Below, piece after piece: positions 1 to 6,089 of a stretch of 10,744 bases of DNA. The notes beneath the pieces are model-generated. The model was not told the origin of the DNA and did no database searches. It saw only the letters and a list, made by a program, of their open reading frames with translations. This stretch comes from an uncultured Bacteriovorax sp. Lineage in GTDB: Bacteria > Bdellovibrionota > Bacteriovoracia > Bacteriovoracales > Bacteriovoracaceae. The stretch spans positions 1 to 10,744 of the forward strand of contig CAMLRB010000128.1 in assembly GCA_946482295.1 (NCBI GenBank), given 5' to 3'. A program made the translations under genes and the position numbers. The first letter of the stretch is position 1. Each line of letters begins with the position of its first letter.

Positions 1-352
1 CGATTGCACCAGCAAGCGCTTCTTCTTCCGCTGCATCTATAGCGGCAGTAGAAGCTTCATCACTTTCAGCGCCACCATTCATCGCTTCGGCCATGGCCTT
101 GGCCATTTCATCTTCGCCACCATCGTCTGGTATAGGATCGCTTCCAATGACTCCAATGACGTTTGAACTTTCTTTTTTCTTAGGATTATATTCAGATCTA
201 AGAGCAACTAAGCTTGTCTCCAGACTCTCTGGAACAATTTCTCCAGCTTCAAGTTTCTCTTGAATGCGCGCTTCGATCTCATCTCTAAGAGACCAAATTT
301 TGAGAGAGATTTTTTTGATTAAGACAGGATCTGATGAACTGTTATGTATCAT
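1..352 (-). CDS. Unrecognised acidic/Ala-rich protein, N-terminal part only
   Basis: A continuous reading frame runs leftward from an ATG at 352 to the window edge with no stop, giving the first 117 residues of a longer protein. It begins MIHNSSSDPVLIKKISLKIW. Residues 1-60 look helical and charged. Residues 65-117 are low-complexity, rich in Glu, Asp, Ala and Met (for example EDEMAKAMAEAMN), which suggests a flexible acidic linker before a domain outside the window. There is no signal peptide or membrane segment, so it is probably cytoplasmic. The ATG at 360 was rejected because that frame stops after three codons. The gene is divergent from the protease gene. I do not recognise the family. 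That the frame is coding is inferred from its openness and sensible composition. Confidence 0.7.
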   Translation of the reverse strand, partial: MIHNSSSDPVLIKKISLKIWSLRDEIEARIQEKLEAGEIVPESLETSLVALRSEYNPKKKESSNVIGVIGSDPIPDDGGEDEMAKAMAEAMNGGAESDEASTAAIDAAEEEALAGAI

Positions 353-395
353 GAGTTCATTCTCGCAAATCAACGGACAAAATAAAAGGGTCTAA

Positions 396-422
396 CCATT
401 TCGGTAAAATTTACCAATTTGG
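396..422. promoter_or_regulatory. 27-bp imperfect palindrome in divergent intergenic region
   Basis: A perfect core GGTAAAATTTACC (6+1+6) is centred on base 409. It extends to an imperfect 27-bp palindrome with outer CCA/TGG ends, 10 of 13 positions per arm matching. It lies between the divergent starts at 352 and 553. A weak leftward promoter candidate, TTTACC (408-403) 18 bp from TATTTT (384-379), would place its -35 inside the palindrome. This is the position expected of a dimeric regulator's operator, but no regulator is identified and function is inference only. Confidence 0.35.
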
Positions 423-499
423 AAAAACGCTAGGAAAAAGTTTTAGACGGATTAAGCTCTAAAATAGACCTTTCATTTAACATGAAGATTAGCTGATTT

Positions 500-515
500 T
501 TTTGCTCAAGCAAAA
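500..515 (+). promoter_or_regulatory. Small hairpin in the presumed 5' leader of the protease gene
   Basis: TTTTGCT and AGCAAAA form a 7-bp inverted repeat around a 2-base centre, with TGAT/ATCA flanks that could lengthen it imperfectly. It lies about 40 bases upstream of the protease start. It has no T-run on its 3' side, so it is not a terminator for rightward transcription. It could be an mRNA-stabilising leader hairpin or a small operator. I could not identify a convincing sigma-70 promoter for the protease gene around it. Confidence 0.25.
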
Positions 516-540
516 GATCATGTAAAAACCATCATCTCCA

Positions 541-546
541 GGAGGG
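541..546 (+). promoter_or_regulatory. Strong Shine-Dalgarno for the protease gene
   Basis: GGAGGG lies 6 bases before the ATG at 553. It is a near-perfect anti-16S match and decides the protease start. Confidence 0.8.
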
Positions 547-552
547 AGAAGT

Positions 553-2250
553 ATGAAAAAGATGCTATTAGGGCTTGCGACAGTGGCAGTGACAACATCA
601 CTACACGCTACTGTGGCCGAACACGTTCCAGGCGAAATCGTCGTGAAGTTCAAGGAAGGTCGTGCAAACGCTTTCTTAAACAACAAGAATTTCTCAACGT
701 TAGGGATCGCAGGTAAGAGAGATGTTAATCTTTCTTATGGAACTCTCTCTGTATTGAAAGTCGCTCAAAACAAATCGGTTGAGTCAGTACTTAAGTCACT
801 TCAATCAAACAGCGATATTGAATTTGCTGAACCGAACTTCATTTATCGTGTAAACCCAATTAAAGAAAAAAACTTTTCACATAAGAGACTACAGAAGTCT
901 CCATTCACTGATTTCACGGCTGCGATTCCAAACGATCCATCATTTGGTCAACTTTGGGGTCTTCGCAATACAGGATCTAATGAGCCTCAAGGGAAAGCAG
1001 GTGTAGAAGGTGCAGACGTTAATGCTCTTAAAGCTTGGGATCTTACAACAGGTTCTAAAAGTGTAAGGATTGCAGTTATTGATACAGGTGTTGATTACAA
1101 TCACCCAGATTTAAAAGAAAACATCTGGACAAACGAAGCTGAAAAAAATGGTAGGCCAGGTGTAGACGATGATAAAAACGGATACGTAGATGATATTCAT
1201 GGATATGACTTCGCTAACAGCGATTCAGATCCAATGGATGGAAACGCTCACGGAACTCACTGTTCAGGTACAATCGGGGCCATTCATAACAATCAAGTTG
1301 GTGTTGCTGGGGTAATGAGTGACGTTCAAATTGTTGCTGTTAAATTTTTAGGTGATGATGGTTCAGGTTCACTAGAAGCGGCCGTTAAAGCGATCGATTA
1401 TGCTACGACATTAAACGTTGATCTTATGTCAAACTCTTGGGGAGGCGGTGGACGCTCTCAAGCTCTTTTGGATGCTATTCAAAGAGCTTCAGACAAAGGA
1501 ATCATCTTTACAGCTGCAGCTGGCAACAGCTCTTCTAATAACGATGCTTCACCTTCTTACCCAGCAAGCTACGAAACAGCAAACATGGTTGCTGTTGCAG
1601 CGACGACAGCTCAAAACGGATTAGCTTCTTTTTCTTCTTATGGAAGAAACTCAGTTCATATTGGAGCTCCAGGGCACAATATTCTTTCAACAGTATCTGG
1701 TGGGGGATATGATGTGTACTCTGGAACATCAATGGCAACTCCACACGTTTCGGGTGTCTTAGGACTTCTACTTGCTAAGGAAGGAAGACTTCCTCATGCA
1801 GAAATGAGAGAGCGCTTAACAATGACTGGTGTACCTGTTGCTGGACTTCGTGGGAAAACACAAACGGCTTCTCGCATCGATGCATACAATCTTCTTACAG
1901 ATACTCGTCCAGAGCGTTCTGGACCAAAGAATGATGCGTGGAAATCACTTGAACTTTCAGAGCGTCTAGAATCAGCTCACCCATACGCTGACAATGCAAT
2001 GTCTTCAAAAACTATTACAATTCCAGGTGCAAAATACCTAAGAGTAAAAGTAGCGAAGTATGACCTTGAATCTGGTTATGACTATCTTCGTATTGCTGAT
2101 GCTCAAGGAAACACAATTGAAAAAGTTTCTGGCACAGGGGAAAACTACAAGACAGACTACATCGAAGGGAACACTGTAAAAATCGATTTCGTTTCAGACA
2201 GATCGATCAATAAGTGGGGATACCTCATCGAAGAAATTGAAGTACAATAA
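553..2250 (+). CDS. Exported subtilisin-family (S8) serine protease with propeptide and C-terminal beta domain
   Basis: This is a secreted endopeptidase precursor of 565 residues. Residues 1-19/22 form a Sec signal peptide (MKK, hydrophobic core, then LHA or TVA). Residues ~25-100 resemble an inhibitor/chaperone propeptide (VPGEIVVKFK to EFAEPNFIYR). The catalytic domain spans ~130-455. Its triad is Asp177 (VIDTGVD), His233 (HGTH) and Ser393 (GTSMATPH), with oxyanion Asn325 (AAAGNSS). An Asp-rich loop at ~204-217 (DDDKNGYVDD) is typical of calcium-binding insertions in this family. The last ~90 residues (~475-565) form a separate beta-rich segment resembling a CUB or P-like domain, perhaps for substrate or surface binding. 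The start is fixed by a strong GGAGG ribosome-binding site. The gene appears monocistronic, ending at a hairpin terminator. The only cysteine is Cys237. All key residues are intact, so it is likely active. The natural substrate is unknown. Confidence 0.95.
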   Translation: MKKMLLGLATVAVTTSLHATVAEHVPGEIVVKFKEGRANAFLNNKNFSTLGIAGKRDVNLSYGTLSVLKVAQNKSVESVLKSLQSNSDIEFAEPNFIYRVNPIKEKNFSHKRLQKSPFTDFTAAIPNDPSFGQLWGLRNTGSNEPQGKAGVEGADVNALKAWDLTTGSKSVRIAVIDTGVDYNHPDLKENIWTNEAEKNGRPGVDDDKNGYVDDIHGYDFANSDSDPMDGNAHGTHCSGTIGAIHNNQVGVAGVMSDVQIVAVKFLGDDGSGSLEAAVKAIDYATTLNVDLMSNSWGGGGRSQALLDAIQRASDKGIIFTAAAGNSSSNNDASPSYPASYETANMVAVAATTAQNGLASFSSYGRNSVHIGAPGHNILSTVSGGGYDVYSGTSMATPHVSGVLGLLLAKEGRLPHAEMRERLTMTGVPVAGLRGKTQTASRIDAYNLLTDTRPERSGPKNDAWKSLELSERLESAHPYADNAMSSKTITIPGAKYLRVKVAKYDLESGYDYLRIADAQGNTIEKVSGTGENYKTDYIEGNTVKIDFVSDRSINKWGYLIEEIEVQ

Positions 2251-2294
2251 GGCGCGAGAGCGCCGCACCCCAACTAATTAGTACTAGTAAAAAG

Positions 2295-2329
2295 AGGCCC
2301 TTCTTGTAAATCTTTACAGAGAAGGGCCT
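2295..2329. terminator. Bidirectional intrinsic terminator between convergent genes
   Basis: AGGCCCTTCT (2295-2304) pairs with AGAAGGGCCT (2320-2329), and TGTAAA/TTTACA inside extends the stem with one bulged base. Rightward, it is followed by a T-rich tail (TTCTATTTCTT) for the protease transcript. Leftward, it is followed by CTTTTT for the histidine kinase transcript. The kinase stop codon (TAG, 2334-2332) lies within the rightward T-rich tail, so the two genes share one compact terminator. Confidence 0.88.
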
Positions 2330-2331
2330 TT

Positions 2332-3684
2332 CTATTTCTTAATACCAAAAATCAATTTAAATTGTGTATTTGCTGAATCCGTTTGATAGAGGAGATCTCC
2401 TCCATGTTCTTTCATAATTTTCTTCGAAATTGATAATCCTAGGCCAGTACCCTGAGATGAATTTTTTGTTGAATAAAAAGGCTCAAAGATATGGGGCCGG
2501 GATTCCACAGGAATCCCGTCACCACTATCGGTAACAGTCACAACAACATTTTCATCGGTGCTAAAGGCTTCGATTTTAATCCAAGGATCTGTAGATGCCT
2601 CGATGGCATCTAGTGAGTTATTCACCAGATTAGTGAGGACTTGTATGATTTGAATCTTCCTCACTTCAATGATTGCACTATTTGTGTGGTCTTCAATTGT
2701 TAGCCGGATTTTTCCATCACTCAGCTTTTGAGCAACCAATTCATTAACTTCTTCTAAAATTGATTTGAGATCATGATACTCAAAAGGATCATTATCACCA
2801 CTCTTCGAAAGAGTTTTGAAGTTTTTAATAATACTTTGTATGCGTTTTGAATTTCTTTTGATGACTTCTAAATTTTTGAAAAGTTTTTCTTTATCAAAAT
2901 CTTGGCCCTTTAAATCATTACTGACAATTCTCAAGCGACCATCAATGACCATTAAAGGAGAGTTGATTTCGTGCGCCAGTTCAGCACTCATCATTCCTAA
3001 TGTTGACAACCTAGTCTGTAAAACAAGCTGCTCATGTTGTTGATTAATTTTTTTGTTCAATCTATATCTTAAGATTGTAAAATAAATGAGTCCAAATTGA
3101 ATGATGATGAAAAGGGCAATGAGTCCATAAAAGATTTGGGAGTTCTTTTCTTTTAATTCAGCAAAGCGAGCAAATTTGAAAGACTCTTCAATCCATAAAC
3201 CACTTTCTACCTGAAAAAGAACATCTATGAGATTATCAAGTTTACCAATGATCGTGGTGATCAATTCTTTTTCTGCTAGTGGATTTTGACTTTCAGAGAG
3301 TTTAATAAAGAGAGGATTAATTTCTGTAAAATAGGGATCAAAGCGATTAGAAGTTTTACTCTTATTCTGAAATTGCTCAGACATTAAGATTTTAAAATTC
3401 GAATGGGCCGCAAGGAGCTGATCTTCTGCTTCCCAAATCAAGTCTATGTTTTTATCATTGAGGGCCCGAAGGAGATAGTATCGAGTATGATTTAACCCAT
3501 TGATCGATTTGAGAGTGAGGCGAGAATGAAAATTTGTACGGTAAGTATTGTTTTGAATGTCAGCGTTGTGAGTGACGTTTTCATTTCCTAAGATAATAAA
3601 GGAAACAAAAATGATGATCATGACAAGATTAAGTAATACACCACTTAGTATTGTATGTTGATTAATCTTGTTTTTGTTTGTCAT
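2332..3684 (-). CDS. Membrane sensor histidine kinase with periplasmic domain, no adjacent regulator
   Basis: This is an inner-membrane two-component sensor kinase of 450 residues. TM1 is at ~13-33 and TM2 at ~184-204. They bound a mostly helical periplasmic sensor of ~150 residues with no recognised cofactor motif. The dimerisation/phosphoacceptor segment follows, with His238 in AHEINSPL. The ATPase domain has the N box (NLVNNSLDA, Asn356), G1 (DSGDG, Asp386), F box (IFEPFYSTK, 399-407) and G2 (GTGLGLS, 412-418). All catalytic motifs are intact. There is no receiver or HAMP-like segment that I can identify; a short linker (205-225) joins TM2 to the His domain. It starts 3 bases after the pterin-binding-like gene stops, with no strong ribosome-binding site of its own, so translation is probably coupled. 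No response regulator gene is adjacent, so the output partner is unknown. The neighbour suggests that it senses the periplasmic protein, which is inference. Confidence 0.93.
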   Translation of the reverse strand: MTNKNKINQHTILSGVLLNLVMIIIFVSFIILGNENVTHNADIQNNTYRTNFHSRLTLKSINGLNHTRYYLLRALNDKNIDLIWEAEDQLLAAHSNFKILMSEQFQNKSKTSNRFDPYFTEINPLFIKLSESQNPLAEKELITTIIGKLDNLIDVLFQVESGLWIEESFKFARFAELKEKNSQIFYGLIALFIIIQFGLIYFTILRYRLNKKINQQHEQLVLQTRLSTLGMMSAELAHEINSPLMVIDGRLRIVSNDLKGQDFDKEKLFKNLEVIKRNSKRIQSIIKNFKTLSKSGDNDPFEYHDLKSILEEVNELVAQKLSDGKIRLTIEDHTNSAIIEVRKIQIIQVLTNLVNNSLDAIEASTDPWIKIEAFSTDENVVVTVTDSGDGIPVESRPHIFEPFYSTKNSSQGTGLGLSISKKIMKEHGGDLLYQTDSANTQFKLIFGIKK

Positions 3685-3687
3685 TTG

Positions 3688-4176
3688 TTAAATGAACTCA
3701 ATAGATTTAACTTTCCAAACCCAATTCACACCTAATGTGAGTAGAAGGTCTTTAGAGAGAATTCCTTCAAAAGGTGCGATTATTCTCGCAGGTCCCATAC
3801 GCTCTACACTTAAATAACCATTTTCATCTTTATAACTTAAAAACAACTTGGCCTTTGAAACGTCAGTATTGCTGATATCAATTTGGTATCCGTCTATGGC
3901 CTTGACTTTAATTTTGGTAGTTCCCGTTTGGGCGAATTTTTTAACAAGTTCTTCGAGGTAGAAACCATCAAATGTTGTTTTAATATTTTTATTATAGGGA
4001 TCGTGGATTGTGATTTTTTGAACCTTCGTAAACTTCTCTAGTTCAACAACAGTGAAGCTTAAAGGCGATTTGCCGTTCATTTTTCCAAGGAGTGTAACTT
4101 TTTGACGGGGGATGGGAGAGGCGAAAAGTGATGTAGTGATGATTAATGATAAAAGCGCTGTGATAAAGTTTCGCAT
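3688..4176 (-). CDS. Periplasmic SUOX-fold pterin-binding-like protein (PruR-like), cysteine-free
   Basis: A 162-residue exported protein. Residues 1-19 form a signal peptide ending SLFA before SP. The mature part has signatures of the molybdopterin-oxidoreductase (sulfite oxidase) fold: a TTFDGFYLEELV segment (68-79), a RMGPARIIAP motif (126-135) and the C-terminal NWVWKVKSIEF (151-161). It has no cysteine at all, so the Mo-ligating cysteine of true sulfite oxidases is missing. It is also about the size of the stand-alone domain. Known relatives of this cut-down type (such as PruR of Agrobacterium) bind pterins in the periplasm and control a partner membrane signalling protein. Here the partner would be the histidine kinase 3 bases downstream. 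The start at 4176 is chosen over an upstream ATG at 4209 because AAGGA precedes it at good spacing, a signal peptide begins there, and the longer frame would translate through the rpmB terminator. Ligand and role are inferred. Confidence 0.82.
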   Translation of the reverse strand: MRNFITALLSLIITTSLFASPIPRQKVTLLGKMNGKSPLSFTVVELEKFTKVQKITIHDPYNKNIKTTFDGFYLEELVKKFAQTGTTKIKVKAIDGYQIDISNTDVSKAKLFLSYKDENGYLSVERMGPARIIAPFEGILSKDLLLTLGVNWVWKVKSIEFI

Positions 4177-4190
4177 CGTTTTCCTTTTGT

Positions 4191-4221
4191 ATAAAAAAAA
4201 AGCTCCCACGAAGGGAGCTTT
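4191..4221 (-). terminator. Intrinsic terminator of rpmB
   Basis: Reading leftward, AAAGCTCCC (4221-4213) pairs with GGGAGCTTT (4207-4199) around a 5-base loop. At least six T residues follow, with a further A/T-rich tail. It begins 26 bases after the rpmB stop. The same sequence lies just before the ribosome-binding site of the downstream periplasmic protein gene. Confidence 0.9.
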
Positions 4222-4226
4222 AAATA

Positions 4227-4255
4227 ATTATAATTTAAAAGTGAAAACTATTCAA
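4227..4255 (-). promoter_or_regulatory. Candidate sigma-70-type promoter for the pterin-binding-like/kinase pair
   Basis: Reading leftward, TTGAAT (4255-4250) is followed after exactly 17 bases by TATAAT (4232-4227). The -35 overlaps the rpmB stop codon. A start site about 7 bases after the -10 would fall near 4220, at the outer edge of the rpmB terminator stem. The match is good, but the region is AT-rich, so chance is possible. Confidence 0.5.
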
Positions 4256-4481
4256 ATAGGTGAGCGTTTTTTCTCACGTACTTTGTGATTGATCCAACTT
4301 TATCTAGAGTTCTGATCGCTGCAGCTGAAAGCTTAAGGCGAACAACTGTTCCAGTTTCTGGATCGAAAACTTTTTTAGTGTGTAGGTTAACTTGTTTTTT
4401 TGTCTTTGTTTTGTTGTTAGCGTGAGAAACTTTGTTGGCCACTAATCTTCTCTTGCCTGTTAAATCACATGTGCGTGCCAT
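4248..4481 (-). CDS. rpmB: Large ribosomal subunit protein bL28
   Basis: A 77-residue basic protein of the bacterial L28 family, a late-assembling 50S component. The N-terminus MARTCDLTGKR, the central NLHTKKVF, the RLKLSAAAIRTLDK stretch and the length all match the E. coli-like form. Only one cysteine is present (Cys5), so this is the zinc-free type without paired CxxC motifs. The start at 4481 is supported by AAGGAT 7 bases upstream. The gene stands alone, not next to rpmG, and has its own downstream hairpin terminator. A possible leftward -35 (TTGACT, 4545-4540) lies upstream, but its -10 partner is poor. No terminator is visible between it and the oxygenase gene upstream, so some read-through from the long operon could reach it. 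Confidence 0.96.
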   Translation of the reverse strand: MARTCDLTGKRRLVANKVSHANNKTKTKKQVNLHTKKVFDPETGTVVRLKLSAAAIRTLDKVGSITKYVRKNAHLFE

Positions 4482-4573
4482 AAAAAATCCTTATGTAGAT
4501 ATGAGTTTTTCGTTTTTAAACTTCTTTAAACCTAAAAAGAGTCAAAAATGTAACTCAGCAGGATCATAAAGAC

Positions 4574-4595
4574 AAGTGAAAACCAAAGTGAAAAC
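4574..4595. repeat. Tandem direct repeat AAGTGAAAAC upstream of rpmB
   Basis: AAGTGAAAAC occurs at 4574-4583 and again at 4586-4595, 12 bases apart. A third exact copy is at 4239-4248, over the rpmB stop and the candidate promoter for the next gene. They may be protein-binding repeats or coincidence in AT-rich DNA. Confidence 0.3.
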
Positions 4596-4606
4596 TAAGT
4601 ACATCC

Positions 4607-5074
4607 TCATTGACACCATCCAGCAATCACGATCCTCTCCCCCGATGTGACGGCCGTTACCCGGTGTTCGTACCCGTAAATACCAGTTAAGAAGAGTAAA
4701 ATTGTTCCAAAAGGACGAGTGGAGATACTTTCTGCGGATGTTTCCCCTTTTTTACGAAATTGCAGATGGCCACCTTCAACGCTCAAAGAATCAAGCGTAA
4801 GAGAAAGCGAAAAACCGAGTATCCGAGACCCATCGTCGTGCCAAATGCCATCTTCGTCATCCGGAGCGCTTCGAATGGCGATAATATGTTCGAGGCCTTG
4901 ATAATCAAGGTAATCCTTCAGAAACTTTCTTAAAAGACCCTGTGGTGCACTCATTTCTTTAAAAGCATCGTCGAGTGCTTTCCAGTTTCTCTCTTCAACA
5001 AGCGGGAGAATATTTTCAGGAAGGGGAAATGTCGTTTGAATAAGACCCGTCGGAAATTCATGATAGAGCGACAT
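4607..5074 (-). CDS. Small 2-oxoglutarate/Fe(II)-dependent oxygenase
   Basis: A 155-residue protein of the prolyl-4-hydroxylase-like 2OG-Fe(II) oxygenase superfamily, which couples O2 and 2-oxoglutarate to substrate hydroxylation or related oxidation. The iron facial triad is visible as His79 and Asp81 (WHDDG) and His137 (GYEHRVTAV). Arg147 (SGERIVIAGW) is positioned to bind 2-oxoglutarate. GGHLQFRKKG (101-110) is the usual strand between them. No signal peptide is present, so it is cytoplasmic. The start at 5074 has GGAGG six bases upstream; ATG at 5077 is too close to it, and the longer frame from 5122 lies wholly inside the preceding gene. It overlaps the radical-SAM gene by 17 bases and is the last gene of the long operon. 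The substrate is unknown. The neighbours suggest it acts after, or together with, the radical-SAM enzyme. Confidence 0.85.
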   Translation of the reverse strand: MSLYHEFPTGLIQTTFPLPENILPLVEERNWKALDDAFKEMSAPQGLLRKFLKDYLDYQGLEHIIAIRSAPDDEDGIWHDDGSRILGFSLSLTLDSLSVEGGHLQFRKKGETSAESISTRPFGTILLFLTGIYGYEHRVTAVTSGERIVIAGWCQ

Positions 5075-6089
5075 CATCGTCCTCCATACATTCATAAATT
5101 TTTTCAAGCGCAACGCCAGCATCTACTAAAAGACTTTTAACTTTGCCGAGAATCCACATGCGCGTGGGGCGATTATAGCGAATTTTATTATCAAAACTTT
5201 TAATAAAATCATCCGCGAGAAAATCTGTGTCCGGATAATTTTTCATGACTTGATGATAAACGTTCTTCGTAAATCGAACAACACCAATGGAGATGTATTC
5301 AATCTGATCGGGAGGGAGGACAAGAGTGAGATCATGAATAAGTTGGGTGTAGCTCTCTTCGATTTTATGATCGTAGATGATGGGATCGAAGTGGAGCCCG
5401 ATCGGATGACCTTGTTCGTGAAGTTCGCTGATGGCCTGCAGTCGTGCTTTCGTTGAAGGTGTTTTTAAATCGTTAATACGTGCACGGTGTTCTGGGGCCA
5501 ATGAAAAACTTGTGATCACATTAGCTGAAGGGCGCTCTTTTAAAATCTCTTTGATATTCACTGATTTTGTTCTCAGCTCTAGTCGAGCATTGGGTAGTCT
5601 ACGAAAGAGATCAAAGTAAAAAGGCAACTCACCAGTGAGATGAGAAAGAGCGAGTGAGTCACTATATTCTCCGGCATGAAACCAAATCAGCTGGCCGGGA
5701 TTCGTTTGGGCAAAATCATTCGCCATCTTTTCGATTTCCGCACCGATTTCTTCATGATTAAGAAAAAGAACGATATCGGGAGATTGAAAATAGCCTTGAA
5801 GGTAACAATAATTACATTCGTAAATACAGTTGTAGGCATGCACGAAATAATAATGGGGATCACCGGAGAGTCCATAAGCTGGAGGGGCCGGTTTCACCAA
5901 CTGACCTTTTTTCTCTCCGAGAAACAAGTTGAGATTGGTGCGTTTTTGCAGATATGGTTTTTTTACTCGTCCAAAAACATCTTCAATTTTTGTCAGCAGT
6001 TTCACTTCCGCTTGAGGAAAACGAGCAATGATCGCCTTAGCTCGCGGATGATCGACTAAATGTTTCTCCAAGAAAATTTTCTCGAACAT
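5058..6089 (-). CDS. Radical SAM protein of the spore photoproduct lyase family, catalytic Cys absent
   Basis: A 343-residue radical SAM enzyme. Cys88, Cys92 and Cys95 form the CxxxCxxC [4Fe-4S] site in YNCIYECNYCYLQ. Tyr94 and Tyr96 match the paired tyrosines that relay the radical in true spore photoproduct lyase (SPL). Further family-like segments are HAGEYSDSLALSHLTG (138-153), LRTKS (172-176) and the C-terminal YNRPTRMWILGK (305-316). The only other cysteine is Cys334, so the hydrogen-donating cysteine of Bacillus SPL (Cys141, in a C-x-S-D motif) is missing; GEYSD has Glu141 where it would be expected. Nothing in the window suggests sporulation. It may repair a different DNA lesion or modify another substrate. 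The start ATG overlaps the nucleosidase stop (TAATG), with AAGGGAAG upstream. The gene is tightly linked to the nucleosidase and the oxygenase. Confidence 0.88.
   Translation of the reverse strand: MFEKIFLEKHLVDHPRAKAIIARFPQAEVKLLTKIEDVFGRVKKPYLQKRTNLNLFLGEKKGQLVKPAPPAYGLSGDPHYYFVHAYNCIYECNYCYLQGYFQSPDIVLFLNHEEIGAEIEKMANDFAQTNPGQLIWFHAGEYSDSLALSHLTGELPFYFDLFRRLPNARLELRTKSVNIKEILKERPSANVITSFSLAPEHRARINDLKTPSTKARLQAISELHEQGHPIGLHFDPIIYDHKIEESYTQLIHDLTLVLPPDQIEYISIGVVRFTKNVYHQVMKNYPDTDFLADDFIKSFDNKIRYNRPTRMWILGKVKSLLVDAGVALEKIYECMEDDDVALS

Noticed and set aside
489..686. Leftward open frame overlapping the protease start
   Set aside because: It is antisense to the signal peptide and propeptide of the protease, has no plausible domain and conflicts with the strong rightward ribosome-binding site.
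2251..2264. GGCGC-GAGA-GCGCC hairpin just after the protease stop
   Set aside because: It is a perfect 5-bp GC stem but has no T-run after it. The better hairpin at 2295-2329 serves as the terminator.
4177..4209. Eleven-residue N-terminal extension of the pterin-binding-like protein
   Set aside because: It runs through the rpmB terminator hairpin, has no ribosome-binding site and would hide the signal peptide. The ATG at 4176 has AAGGA upstream.
4540..4545. TTGACT as a -35 for rpmB
   Set aside because: The hexamer is good, but at 17 bases there is only AGTTTA, and better TTTAAA needs a 19-base spacer. It is too weak to list as a promoter.
5075..5122. Longer N-terminus for the 2OG oxygenase
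   Set aside because: It lies entirely within the radical SAM gene in another frame. GGAGG is placed correctly for the ATG at 5074.
5676..6059. 127-codon rightward open frame opposite the radical SAM gene
   Set aside because: It is antisense to a well-supported enzyme with clear motifs. Its translation shows no domain and it has no good ribosome-binding site, so it is a shadow frame.
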